Origin: Acridotheres tristis
Taxonomy: Eukaryota; Chordata; Aves; Passeriformes; Sturnidae
DNA: 64,000 bases
Assembly (NCBI GenBank): GCA_037013685.1
Contig: CM072894.1
Coordinates: 2,234,841-2,298,840 of the forward strand
Reading direction: 5' to 3'
The notes beneath the pieces are model-generated. The model saw only the letters and a program-made list of their open reading frames with translations. It was not told the origin of the DNA and made no database searches. Position 1 is the stretch's first letter. Each line of letters starts with the position of its first letter. Position numbers and translations under genes: made by a program. Shown here one piece after another: positions 13,711 through 25,700 of this stretch.

Positions 13711-13779
13711 CAAAATAAAGCTAGCTAGGATTTGTGGATTCTTTATTCAAAATAAAGCTAGCTAGGATGTGTGGGATTT
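13711..13779. repeat. Tandem duplication, 37-bp period
   Basis: The block CAAAATAAAGCTAGCTAGGA starts at 13,711 and again at 13,748, followed in both copies by a similar GTGG-containing stretch. Two copies only; no coding role is visible. Confidence 0.8.
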
Positions 13780-16657
13780 ATTTTGAGGATCTGGGGGGGG
13801 GGTCTAGAGACCTAACACAAATTCTAAGCATCCCCACTCCCATGCCCACTTTGTTGGTTTGCTTCTTCACATTGAAATGTTGAAATGTATCTGGTAGTGG
13901 TAATAATTTAAGGCTGAATTACCATGTCCTCAGTAGGAATACAGAGGAATGTCCCTTCTCCTGTGCTCTCTTATCCTCTAATGATAATTTTCATCCACAT
14001 CCTCTGTCACTGAATAACCATGTACAAACATTTATATTGAAAATTCAGGGGTCCAGCTTTGTGTGGTGGAAGTAGAGTTTCCTTAGGGACACAAAAAAGT
14101 GTGCTTTGCTTGATTTACTTGATTTGCTTGATTGCTGCTCCCTCTTGTGGGGTTCAGGCCAGTTCAAACAAGCTTGGAGTTCATTCTTTTTACATCTGTT
14201 TAGATGGAGTAATTAATCAGTGATTCTCCTCTGATACACTGGGTGGGGTAATGACCTTAAGATTTACTTCTCTATGTACCTCTACAAATCAGAACATTCT
14301 TTTATGTCAGGGGGACTAAATCTGTAAAAGCATTTAATTCACTTTTTAAATGTCATTTACTTTTTTTTCCCAAGAAGTTGATGTATAGTAGGGTTTACAT
14401 TTGTGTCAGAGCAGAGATGAGGCAGTTCCTCAGCTGTAGCAGCCTTGGCAAGTCCTGCTGTACTGGCAGCAGCAAAACCTCTTACACCTCCTCTCCTGTA
14501 GTCAGTGCTTCTGCCTCACACTCCTCGGGCTGTTGCCCTTCTGAAGTGAGTGACTCCTGAAAATTAACCCCCCAAAAAAAGCTCTACCCCCCATGTTCTG
14601 GCCTAAAATCTCCACATCTAATGTTTTATGCCTGAAGATGTCAAAATACTGCTTATGTTTGTTTTCCTGCAGAGAGATAGATGAGCTCTGGACATATAAT
14701 CTCTGTTCTCTGGACAAGAAACTGAAGTGCTGTGGATTTCTTCATTGCTCCTAATTGATGGCAAAGACCTGTGCAACTTCACTGAGCAGTTTTTGGCATG
14801 AAACTCTTGCAGGAATGTCCCACTGAAGCTTAAAAGACAAATTGTCCTGACCTCTTACAAAATGGGAAGGGGCCACACCAGTGTGACACTGAAACAAGAG
14901 CAGTTCACATGATCTAATTTCTAGTATTACACCATTTCACAATAATGATAGGATTTGTCTCAGCACTGCAGTTTCCATCACTTAACTCATGTTGAGCTGT
15001 TTCTGTCCAGGAACTGCAATGAGGGTATTAAATCTCAGCTTTGAAGAGTATTCAGTGGATTACCTGAAGCTTTTGATCTTCATTTTACTTAGCTTTAAAA
15101 GAATAAATCAATCTTGAATGTGCCTGCATGCAAAGTCTGTGCTTCTGTGGAGACCCAGTGCTGTTGTTGGACACATAATGAATTCCCTGTAAATGTGTTT
15201 ATTCTTTCTGTGATGCAGGCAAATGTGGGATTTTGGCTGAGATGAAACCAGGGAGCAGGTGAACTTGATTTGAGGAAAAAAAAAATAGAAAAAAGCAGGA
15301 GTTAGTGTTCTATTTATGCCTTTTCTTAAAGCTTTATATCATTTTGTGTCACAGACTGGGTAATCCCTAGAACAGCACCAGTAACCTTTACTTCAAGACT
15401 TGTGATTTTCTTTTCTTTGACTGGTAGTGTGAGCATCATTTTAAGCAGTTGCTGGGGTTTGTATCTACATTTTAATGTGCTCTAAGTGCAAGGCTGTGTT
15501 CAGGATTTGCCAGCTTTTATTCAGATGAAATTTGCAGTTCAGTGGGGACCAGAGGGTGATCCCCACACACTACATTGCTTGTAGCAGTCCCTGAATTTCA
15601 CTTCTTATTTATACCAGTTAGGAACAAAACCTCTGTTTATGTCCATGCATCAAAAAGATGTTGGCATCCCCCCAGCCCCAGAGCCCTCCCCAACCTGTGT
15701 TTATGCTGTAAAGGAACCAGTTGAGAAATTGCACTTTATTGCAGGTTCCAAATGGGGTTATTGTGCTTTACTTTATGGTCAAGACAAATGTGTTTCATCT
15801 TCAGAAATGTGTACCAGTGGCTGAATTAATTTTGCATGTGTGCTCCCTTGTTAAGAGTCTCTCTGCTGTGTGCTGGTGCCTGAGGATGAGTTCTCAGTGA
15901 GAAACACTGGTTGGAGCTTTGCTTCCAAAGAAGTCTGAAATACAACTCAACTCTTTTATTTGTGAATTCTCAATGACTTTAATTGCAGAGGCAGTTCTGC
16001 AATCAGACAGAAATGTGGTATTTAAGCAGCACTCTGAAATATAGTCATTCTACTTGGGTGTTCTGAAGTTGAGTTTTATTTAAATTTTATATGGAGACAA
16101 CAGTTGCTGCAAAACACTGCTGGTGCTGTAGAGAGAACTGCAAGTGATCACTGCAAAAGAGAAACTTGTCTTTTTAGAAAGAAGTTGGTTAAAACAAGTA
16201 GAAGAAACCACTGGCTGCAGCTTCATGCAAATAACTATTCCAGGAGACAACACTGGGAAGATTTTTATGCTTTCCTTGTGAAATTCCAGCCCGTATTTGC
16301 TGTTTCCAAAGTCAATTGGACTCCTCCAAAACTGTTTCCAGGAGTTATCAGTCTTGATGTAAAATATATGACTGCAGTATTATCCAGGGTGTAGAAAACA
16401 CATGGATTTGTTCTTAGAGGTAACAGCTGTAGAGGAGTATCCAAATTCTTCCCTGGTGGGACCGACCACTTAGTGACCAGAGAGCTATTTAGGGAGAAAA
16501 TGCCAATTGAAGAAGTGACGTAAATGTGGTCAGTTGATACTAACTGAGGAGCTGCCAGCCAACACCCTATCCTGGACTTGCTCTTTCATCCCTGTTTTGC
16601 TTTTTTGGAGTGGAAACAGGACCAGTGATTGATTGCTAAATAGCAGTGGAAGTGGTG

Positions 16658-16675
16658 CACTCTATATATAGAGTG
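16658..16675. repeat. Perfect 18-bp palindrome
   Basis: CACTCTATATATAGAGTG is identical to its own reverse complement. It is flanked by GGTG on the left and GTGCT on the right, which are not part of the symmetry. It may be chance in AT-rich DNA or a protein-binding site; nothing nearby indicates which. Confidence 0.8.
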
Positions 16676-17839
16676 GTGCTGGAGAATGGAGCTACAATGC
16701 TTATGAAAAAAACCCCAAAACTACCCCAAACCAAAACAAAACCCCACCAACAAAAACATTTACTGAGATAATAAATGCCTCTAAACCACTGCCAAGATGG
16801 AAATGATAACGAGATACCTCAGTTTTAAGAGGTGTTTAAAGACCAATTCCTTGTTGCAGGATTTGCTTTGGTAATCCGTGCAAGCTCCTATTGGAGCTCA
16901 GTTACTGTTTAGACTAAATATTGTTTATTGTTGTATTTTTAGCAGCAGCTCCTTGGGACTCCATGGCAATATAATTTACGAGGTAGGATGCAAGTCCCTA
17001 ATTGTCTCTTGCATTGTAGAGCTGTACAGGCTGTTCAGTGCAGAATAAACATTCTCCTCCTTTGTCGGGGGGAAAGGTCTGTGTCAACACGACTTTCCAG
17101 CCTCTGCTCACATGCCTAAGTTCTATCTCCAGGATGGGTTTCCTGGCAAGAACATCAGCAAATGTTTCTCCAAAGTGGACAGTGCTCATGTATAAATTCC
17201 TTCATTAGTCGTGGGTCTCATTCCCTCCTCCCCATCCCAGTCTTTGGTTCAAAATGTTGAGCAAGAAGACCAAGAATACTGAGTTCTAAAACACAGATAA
17301 CACACAGCAGCACCCTCAGCATGTCAGAGCAGTGTCTGCCTGTTCCCACTCCTGCTGCTTGGGAATCAAGGAAAACAGAAAAGCAAAGCCCTGGTGTTCT
17401 GAGAAACCCTAGAAACAAAATTGGAAATCACTCTTGGAATGCCCTTGCAAGAAAAACTTTCCATGAAAAAATCCATCATTTAATCTCCCACCAAACCTCA
17501 GTCTTGTAGGACTGTGGCATATGGATGAGCCTGACCCAGGAAAATAGGTTCAGTCAGGGTGGTCATGGGAACACCATCATAGTTCTTTTGGCCAGGTTTC
17601 CACTGCAGGTATACTTTATTATTCTTTTTGTATAGGAAAATTCAGCTCCTCTAAGGGAACTGTCAATTTTTTGCTAAAATGTTTGATAATGAGATTCTTT
17701 GGTGTTTGCAGAGGGTGTCATTTAAGGTGCCATCCTAGTTCATTCTCTCTAGTGCATACAGTCAAATATTTGAGTTGAAGCCTTAATGATGTTTAGCTGT
17801 AAGTCTGACTTTTTGGGCTTGATTTTTACTGTGAATTTG

Positions 17840-17869
17840 ATTTTTTTTTTTTTGTGTGTGTGTGTGTGT
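17840..17869. repeat. Poly-T followed by (TG)n microsatellite
   Basis: About 13 T residues run directly into eight or nine TG units. This is an ordinary microsatellite and likely to be length-polymorphic. Confidence 0.9.
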
Positions 17870-18558
17870 TGAGTGGGAGAGCTTGGTGCCTTAACTATGG
17901 CACTCCCAGAGGCTGGAAATGATGGTGGGGTTTCTTCCCACCTAATGTCCCTGATGGGGGTAGGATGAAGTGCAGAACCTCTGCCCTTCTGTGTGTAATT
18001 TTGGAATTACTGTTGTGTTTCCAATTCACAAAATGTACAGTCGTGGTGGAAATGGTTAATTCCAACTCTTTAATCTCATTAGGTTGGAAGTAGAGCCTGG
18101 GAGATGGCAAAGCCTCATGCTGTGGATACACCAGCAGAGAAGCATTTTTCTACAAGTAAAAAGCTCTTGCTGGATCATTTTTGTGGTTTTGTACACAGAT
18201 ATCTGTACATTCAGGTTCTGTGAGATGATACAACTAAAATTATTTTATTTTTCTTTGGTTTGATTTTTTTTTTCCATTATTAAACAAAAGAATGGAAAAG
18301 CTTAAGACTAGCTCAGGAATTTTTATTATTGGAACCACTCTTGAATCTGTTGCTTCTGAAACAGGAAGATCACGTCACTTTTCATCCACCCATATTTCAA
18401 ATTTCTGAAGCTGAAGTAGTCAGGCTTTAATGTACTCAATATCCTAACGTTGCTGGCATCACTGTTCTGAAGCTGAATGACAAATGTGCCATAGGTTCCC
18501 CAAGAGCCTCCCTGCTGGAGCATGACTCAGTGTGCCTTGTGCCTGATCCAGCAGTTTC

Positions 18559-18595
18559 CTTCCTCCTCCTCCTCCCTCCTCCTCCTCCCTCCTCC
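18559..18595. repeat. (CCT)n polypyrimidine tract
   Basis: A C/T-only tract built from CCT triplets (TCCTCCTCCTCC...) with a few extra C residues. It is a polypurine/polypyrimidine stretch with some mirror symmetry, so a triplex structure is possible in principle. It creates low-complexity open frames on both strands that should not be taken as genes. Confidence 0.85.
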
Positions 18596-19044
18596 AGGCC
18601 ATGCAGCCTGGACAGAAGATAATCTGTTGATCCTGGCAGGGGATTTCGGTGCTGAAAACCGGACATTGTTTTTCCTAAGGAGCACTTGGCTGTGTGCAGT
18701 GCCTTGGTGACTGCCTACAAGGAGGTTTTGTTCCCTTGGCCAGCTGGGCTGCAGGCGTGCCAGGATGGCCCAGCAGGCAGGGATGATGAAGTGATGAGGC
18801 ACAGACATCACTTTTCCTGTCTCTCTCTGACTTTGTGGGTGTCACTCCAGAGGTTTTTATTGGCTTTCTTCAGCACTCGAAGAACAGCACTATAAACCTT
18901 ATTAAAAAAAACCCCACAAACTAGAGTAACCAAGTATTTGTTCTAATATAAAGTATTTTTAAGCTTTTTTTCCCACAAAATGAGACTTTTTCTGTTCTCA
19001 CTGTTTGGAAAGCCAGGACTGAATGGACCTTACCGAAATTCTAA

Positions 19045-19125
19045 GAATCACAGAATCATTTAGGTTGGGAAAGATCAAGTCCAACCAATAATCCAACCCT
19101 GGCCAATCCACCAAAAGTGATACCA
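19045..19125 (-). mobile_element. CR1-type LINE 3' end fragment
   Basis: Begins AATCACAGAATCATTTAGGTTGGGAAAGA and continues with the CCAACC spacing typical of the reverse complement of the avian CR1 3' end. Only about 80 bp survive. It is a 5'-truncated copy with no coding part. Confidence 0.8.
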
Positions 19126-21062
19126 CTTGAAGAGAATGCAGGAAATTCACAACAGAATTTCATTTTTATAGATATAAATCTATAAATCTAAATAGATATC
19201 ATCTGAGTTCTATATGTTGGTGATGGATAGTGCTGTATTGCAGAAGAATTGAAACTGAGGTGGGCCAAGCTGGAGCCAGGTGCAGGTTTTTTCAGTTTTT
19301 AAACCTGTGTCTAAAGGTTTTGACTACTTTATTCCTATTTGCATGCCTCTTAACCTACTTACAACATGCCTTAAAGACAAAATAAAAAGCAATTGACTAT
19401 GAGCTGTGCTGGGGGCCAGGCTTCCTTGGAATTTGAGTTATCAGTGATATTAATGTACCTGGAGGATGACTGGGTGATCTTTCCCTGGTGCCTTTGATGC
19501 AGCTCCTCGGTTGTTGGTTGTTATGGGTAAACTGCAGTTCTGGAAAGCTGATTTTTAGGAGTTGGGCCAGCATCTGTGGAGGATTGCATTGTTCTGAGTG
19601 CAGACATGCATTTGGTGTGTGTGTGTGTTTGCAAAGGAAAGGTGTGTTCCCAATGAGGAAATAAGGAATCTGTCTCATTGCTGTCCTGAGTGCAGTAAAC
19701 TTCCTTTTTATTTTCTGCTTAGACATACTCAACTCACAATTATCCCACCAGGTTTTTGGAAGTGTCAACTGACTCTTTTTTCCCCCCTCTTCTAAATCTC
19801 CCATTAGCTGTTTTTCTTAGTCTCAGTTTAGCATTGTAGTACATGAAATGCATATTTCCACTGGGGACATCCTTCCTGCCTAGATACGTCCTGGAATTAA
19901 TGTCACTCTTCCACAGCATCCTATTTCAGATGGGAAATGCTTGGACACAAGAACTGTGTGCTGAATAAATAAATAAATACCAATCTTAGAAGATGCTGCT
20001 GTTTTTCTGAATTGGAGAGAGCTATGATGAGATGGGCACTGCAGTTCTGAGGGGATTTTCAGGACCTGATTGGAATTTCGAGCCTCCTTTTACATAAAAT
20101 CAATTATAAAGTGCTGAAGTGTGTGTTCAGAGTACTGTCAGCTCTGTATTGCTGAAAAATGGAAGTTTGCTTTAGCATTAAAAAGACCTCTTGATCCTTC
20201 AGTTTCGACCCAGCAGGTCTGTAGTACAGTTGTTTGTTTGAATTTATCCCAGGGTATCTATGAAGTACTTCCTCAAGTAAACCAAATAAATCAAACATCT
20301 TGGCTTGGAAAGTAAATAGGAAAAGGTGTGGGGGGGAGGTGGGGTAATTTATGCCTGGTGTAGGAAATACTTATATTTTCAGTGTATTTTCTAAGTGACA
20401 GTGCAAAACCTGTAGAGATTTGCCAGTGAATGTAAGGGGAGCTTAATTCTTGTTAACCAAGAACCAGAACAAATTGTCTGTTTCAAGCTAGGATGAAGAT
20501 ACGTTTCACGCTGAGTTGTTCTGATGCTTCAGATTTACACAGTTAACATCACTCCCCTCCTGGGCTAAAACATCTTCATATAAGGCAATATGTATTTTTC
20601 CTGAAGATTTAACTCCAGTGCCTGATCCTGGCTGCCTTGGGGTGAGCTGCCAGAAGTGCCTTCCTCACAGCTGAGCACTAAACATTGCTGGAAGCCCCAA
20701 ATCATGCTGCTACCTGCACCAAAACTGAATGCTGAGCAGCCTCTGGGAATTAGGGTCTAACTCCTCTTGGACTTGGGGCTGTTCACAAAACACAGACCTG
20801 CTGGAGGATGGAGTAAGTGTCTGTTAAACAAAGATTTAAATTATAGATGCTTCACAGAAATATATAATACTTACTATTTTCTTTATGCAATTGCTGGAGA
20901 GGATTTGAGAAAGTTCAGATTTATTTTGTTAAAGCAAAGTTGGGTCATTTACCTCGTGGAGAAGTTAAAAATAAGTTACAGGCTCAACTGGTGGCTTTGG
21001 ATTTAACGAAAGATGTGATTTTTGAGATCTTATTGCAGCTTTTCAAGTACTTAAATTGTTAT
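19126..21062. other. Intergenic, no gene recognised
   Basis: About 1.9 kb with a short TG repeat near 19,612-19,628, an (AATA)n tract near 19,964-19,980 and a G-rich stretch near 20,327-20,346. The longest open frame (135 codons, antisense, 19,397-19,804) has no recognisable domain and is disregarded. Confidence 0.6.
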
Positions 21063-21365
21063 AGGAATGACAGAGGCTTTTGACAAGGTGTATGGGAATG
21101 ACAGGAGTCAGGGGAGTGTCTTTCCACTGCCAGAGGGCAGGGTTAGATGGGATATGGGGAAGGAATTGTTCCCTGTGAGGGTGGTGGGGCCCTGGCCCAG
21201 AGAAGCTGTGGCTGCCCCTGGATCCCTGGAAGTGTCCAAGGCCAGGCTGGATGGGGCTTGGAGCAACCTGGGATAGTGGAAGGGGTGTCCCTGCCCATGG
21301 CAGGGGTGGAACTGGATGGGCTTTAAGGTCCCTTCCAACCCAAACCATTCTGTAGTTCTATGATT
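21063..21365 (+). mobile_element. CR1-type LINE 3' end
   Basis: Sense-oriented CR1 3' region of about 300 bp. It shows the familiar order CCAGAGAAGCTGTGGCTGCC, AAGTGTCCAAGGCC, GGAGCAACCTGGGATAGTGG, TGGGCTTTAAGGTCCCTTCC and ends in ATTCTGTAGTTCTATGATTT. This is the 3' untranslated part of a 5'-truncated LINE. It lies about 1.3 kb upstream of the gene start. Confidence 0.92.
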
Positions 21366-21805
21366 TACATAAAACCAGTTCGTTTTACAATTGTAGAGCT
21401 TCACCTGACCTAAAGCAGGGTTTCTCCCAGGGAGCAGAGTGCCAGTTAGACATCCCTAATCCCTCTTATTTAAAGGAAGCACGACTGGCCTTCCCAGGGA
21501 CAGTGGGACATGGCTTGGGTCCAGGGATTGCCAGCGAATCCTGCTGAAGTAAAACAGTGCCAGTGCTTCCAAGTTAGCTAAAATCCCTGTCAGCAGCATG
21601 GCAGCGTGTGCTGTGCCAGCCTGAGCAACCAGATTCCTTGTCCCGGGCAGGCAGCTCATGGAAAAACTGAGCTCAGTGCCTGGGTGGAGGCTCCTTCGCT
21701 GGGCTCGCTGGCCGGGCAGGAGGGCGCAGGCTGAGTTGCTAAGGAGCGACCTGTTTGGCTTGCCGTGGAAAATCCCGTGCCAGGAAGAGATGAGTCCCCG
21801 AGTGC

Positions 21806-21806
<1 letters not shown>
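21366..21806. other. Gene-free segment upstream of the promoter
   Basis: About 440 bp of rising GC content between the CR1 copy and the CTG tract. I see no exon or identifiable element. Confidence 0.5.

Positions 21807-21851
<45 letters not shown>
21807..21851 (+). repeat. (CTG)15 trinucleotide repeat
   Basis: Fifteen uninterrupted CTG units starting within CTCTGCTG and ending in CTGCAGG. It lies about 850 bp upstream of the LRRFIP1 start codon, so it is either 5'-flanking DNA or, if transcription begins farther upstream than expected, 5' UTR. Read in other frames it gives poly-Cys, poly-Ala, poly-Ser or poly-Leu stretches, which explains the odd short open frames here. Uninterrupted CTG tracts are prone to length change. 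Confidence 0.95.
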
Positions 21852-21852
<1 letters not shown>

Positions 21853-22379
21853 AGGATGGCACTGGGTAAAAGGAACTCTCTAAGCTTCGCAGCTCTGCCG
21901 GTTCCTCCCTGGCCAGCTGCGAGCTTGGGGTGAAGGCAAGGGGAATTGAGAGATGCTTTGGGTGGAATCCGGTGGAATCGACAGATGGCGGTGATTTGTG
22001 GAGCCAGGATATATGCTCGGACCGTGCTTTCAGTTTAGTGCCACTTCAAACCACTTGTGTCCTCTAATCTTTCTGTACCTTCGGCTCTTATCCAGCAATC
22101 TTCTGAAACACAGGGTGTCCTTATTTTTTGGCCAGCCACTATTCCCGATTGCTCTTCTGCAGTAGTGTCGGACTTCAATTACACGTTTTGGATTCGTTTG
22201 GGGTTTTTTTCCCCATTATTCCATAGCGTGTAATGCCATTTCTGAAAGAACGAAACCAGCACCAGCCCATCCAGCGTGGATGGCTCGTTTTAAGCTTGGC
22301 CCTACACAACTGCCGCAATCCGCAGCACCGATATAATTGCAGCAATTAACAGCAGCGGGGCGGTTTGTTTCGGCCATGC
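21852..22379. other. Proximal upstream flank
   Basis: Gene-free flank leading into the CpG-rich region. CpG dinucleotides become more frequent than in the 21 kb before it. No specific element is identified. Confidence 0.5.
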
Positions 22380-22698
22380 AAAGGCCACGTGGCGTGAATA
22401 GGAATATATATATATATATTTATAAGCATGTGCCCTGGGTGTTTGAAGGATGCGCAGCCCGGAGGGAGGGCGGGATGTTCATTCTGGGGCTGTGTATGTC
22501 CCTCGGGGACAAACAGGAGGCGAGGAAGCCCTTTCTGAGGTGCAAGCCTGGCGGCTTTCGGAGCGGTGCCCGGCGGTGGCAAGGTGTGTGTTGTCACCCG
22601 GCGCTGCCCTTGGCCGCTCCCCGCCCGCTCCGCTCCCCGCTCCGCCCCCGGGCCGTGCCGGGCGGGCCCCGCCGGGGACACACGGCGGCAGCGGAGCC
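22380..22698 (+). promoter_or_regulatory. LRRFIP1: CpG-island promoter and 5' UTR region of LRRFIP1
   Basis: GC content and CpG frequency rise sharply here compared with the flanks and stay high to about 22,990. Visible motifs are a CACGTG E-box at 22,386-22,391, an (AT)n tract at 22,403-22,420, and clustered GC-box-like sites (CCGCCCG near 22,621, CCGCCCCC at 22,642-22,649, GGCGGG near 22,661). No convincing TATA box sits at a proper distance, so dispersed CpG-island initiation is likely; the transcription start cannot be placed by eye. A second CACGTG lies just inside intron 1 at 22,794-22,799. The reading frame of the start codon is open upstream to an ATG at 22,450. Confidence 0.75.
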
Positions 22699-22743
22699 AT
22701 GGACGCGGCTGCCGACTGCCTCAGCCCGGCTGCCCAGCAGCAG
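22699..22743 (+). CDS. LRRFIP1: LRRFIP1 coding exon 1 (start exon)
   Basis: Fifteen codons, MDAAADCLSPAAQQQ, followed by the donor CAG|GTAAGG. The start has a good Kozak context (GCCATGG, G at -3 and +4) and lies in the CpG island. The DCLSP-A-Q segment followed by AEARLAAKR matches the known short LRRFIP1 amino terminus and is the best evidence for LRRFIP1 over LRRFIP2. The exon ends in phase 0. The frame is open upstream to an in-frame ATG at 22,450, so a longer N terminus is formally possible, but the upstream peptide is low-complexity Gly/Pro/Arg-rich sequence as expected from translated CpG island. Confidence 0.88.
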
Positions 22744-25700
22744 GTAAGGCCGGGGACCGGGGGGGGACTCGGGCAGCACGGCCGGGACAGCTCCACGTGG
22801 TGTGAGCCCAGCCCCGGGGGGCTTGTGCCGGGCTCGCTTCGCACAATTGCTGAACAAAACGGCAGCTGTGAGCGGCTCCGGGAGCCAGCGAACCTGGTAA
22901 ATGATTGCTGAGTAAAGTGTCACAGCAGCCCCGTGGGACCAGCCGATGGCCGCGGGCGGGTCAGGCATCCCTCGACAGGAGCTGTCACTCGGGCTGTCAG
23001 TGCAAGGGGAGAGGAGCTGTCAGACCAGCCCGGGATGGGCTGTCGGGCCATTAGAAGGGAATCCCTATGCTTACGTGCAGGCTAAGCTTCATCAGCCTGC
23101 TGCCTCTGAATAGTAATTTGCATTTAAGAGAAAGGTGAGGAGCGAAGCAGGATGTGGACTGACCGAACCCTATGTGATTCACGAGTTCATTATTCATTAC
23201 CCTATGAGTAAGATGTGTTGTTTGTATTTATAATTCATGCAAAAAAAAAAACCCAGATAAATATGCTAGTTTGACCTCTTCAAGTCAATATAGTCACTCT
23301 TGTTTCGATGCTAAGTAGTCACCACTCACCAGTGAGCTCCTGGAATTCCTGGGTTAGGTCACATGCTGCTTAAATGGAGACGGGAAAACATTGCCATGGG
23401 TTAGCCATGGTTCTACCCGGTAGCTATGTTGGGCAGCTGCGTTACAGGAATATTGCAAATCAGGTGTTGCGTGTCCAAACAGACTTTAAATTATGTAGGA
23501 GTGCAAGAAACCTTATCAGATTTTTGACTGATGAAGTGTGACTTGGCTAAACAGAATGAACAGCCCTATAATATTTGAAGAAGGAGATACAGAATACTGG
23601 AATGGGACAGCATCTGTCGTGAAAAATTTTGTTGGCCCCAAAAATGAGTGGCTTAGCATGTTGGCACGAGGTTTAAATCAGCCTGAGAATAGTTATTGCA
23701 GCAATGCACAGCAGTGGTTGCTCACAGGGAGCAGGTGTAATTTAGTCAGGCAGAGTTGTGTTTTAAGGCTTCTCTGGCAGTGGGATCAGAGAGCTTTTCC
23801 GGGTATGGTTTGGTGCTGGCAAGCTAACACTTCAATCCTCCACAAAAACTACGACACTGACTTTGATTACTAGTCTTAGAAGCAGGTAATTTAGAGTGCA
23901 CTGGAATTGAGGGGTGCTTTGTATAGCTGGAAAACTCTTACACATGTTACTATGTGGCAAGTCAACACAGTCATTTTTCACCGCTCAGAAAAGCAGCACA
24001 ACTTCCTGTCTTTGTTGGCCGTGTCTTGGGGCTGCCAGGCGAACAATGAAGGCCTGGCCATTTCGGGAGGGAAAGGCTCTGAGAATGCACACCTTCAGGA
24101 TGTGTGTGAGTGTGTGTGGCTGGCCTCTACCTTAGCAACTCACCTAAATAATTCTGTCATCGCCGCGCTGATGACAGCGCAGCTTCCAGGAAGCCACGGC
24201 TTCCGTCACCATTGTGCTTTCATTTATCCCCTGGCCTTGTCCCCACCAGTGCTGTTCAAAAAGGGGCTGCAGCTCCCGTGCTCCCACTTCTCCCTGCTGC
24301 TGCAGGTGGCAGAAGATACTTCTCACCCTTTCCAGCTGATACCCAATACCTGGTTTGGATTTTTTTTTCAGAGGTAGTTGTGCTCCAGTTACAACCTGCT
24401 TAGTTTTTCCCTTTTCAGAGCTAAATATACCGAACCCCTTAAGCCCCCCTCTGCTGCACAGGGCTGGGTTTTTATTTTCAGGCTAAGTGACCCTTAAGCA
24501 GGAGCGTCAAGTACTGAGCAAGTAGCCTGCAAAAGACACGAGCATTTTGCAGTTTAACAGTGCGTTTATTTCAGGGCTTGGTGACTGTAAATCATTCTGA
24601 GCAACTGCACTAAAAAGACAAGAATTCAGTGTGTATATTTGTAGTATTTGAGTGAGTCCCATAAATTAAGGTGATGATTTTTCAGCTGGTGCCCAGTTCT
24701 GTGTTCATCTCAGCAGTCTGGTTGCCATCTCCTCTCGTTCTGCCCATGGGGCTTTACAGAAGCCTCTTATGAGGTTTGGGTTTTTTTTGCTATGACATGC
24801 TCAGTAGGGCTGAAGCTGCCAGTTCTTCTTGTCAGATGAGCAATATTTCATAAAAAGGAAGTTGCAAAAGCTTTGTAATGAGTGCAATTAGGCTTCATAT
24901 TTTTATTCTTCTGTTTTTGACAGTGATCTGTCACTTTTGATTGAGGCCTGTATTGCTTGCTGAGTCACTGGTGAATTTTAGATGATTTTAAGATCACTTC
25001 CTTCAGTCCTGGTGATTTCTAATTTTTTAAAATCTTTACTCCCTTGAATAGCAATTTATGCCATAGGCAGCCTAAAGAACAGCTTTTAGTAAGCTGAATT
25101 TCAGAAGTATGTGAATCTTTTGGGTGGTTTTCTAATGTTCAGCAGTGTCTGTCTCTGCTACTGCCCTCTCCTACTGCGAGGTGACTCGACAGTGGGCTGG
25201 ACGAAGACCAAAGTCAGCCAGGTAAAGCCTGTTTTGGTTTAGTCAGCACACAGAGAGAAATGTAAAGTTAGCATTGCTGCTTGCAGGCTGTGCAAGAAAT
25301 CAAGGTATTTATAGCATGGAGCAGAGTCCAGGAGTCTCAGAGAGCGTGGTTTGACAAACTCTCATGAGTTCAGTCACACCCGTGCTTCTGAGGAAGGGGC
25401 CCACGATAAATCTGATGCTCCTCTGTGTTTGTCTGAAAGCCTGGCCTATGTTTTTATTCTTACATCTCCTAAAGGTTCACAGTTTGAGCAGTGGGGCTGT
25501 TCTGGGTGTCCTTGCCCTGTGCTGTGCTGGGGGTCACCCACTGTACCTGAGCTGGGCTTTGGCACAGGAAAACCTGTGTGCAGCAGGTCCTGTTTGGCTC
25601 CCACACTCACTGTAGGATTTGGTGGGTGTTGGGGTTGCTACCAGACTCTGGTTTGATTTTGGTAACGTCCTGCCCAGTGAGGTGTGGACTCACCCCTGCC

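Larger units (their letters stand above)
9931..19044. other. Intergenic, no gene recognised
   Basis: About 9 kb without a recognisable exon, RNA gene or long open frame. It contains simple repeats (poly-T at about 11,997-12,025 and 12,841-12,855, TG repeat at 17,853-17,869, pyrimidine tract at 18,559-18,595), a 37-bp-period duplication at 13.7 kb and an A/C-rich stretch at 16,705-16,760. The first few hundred bases, up to about 10,300, may still belong to the decayed retroelement cluster. Confidence 0.6.

Noticed and set aside
21656..21933. Open frames with poly-Cys or poly-Ser on both strands
   Set aside because: They come from translating the (CTG)15 repeat; no splice context or homologue supports a protein.
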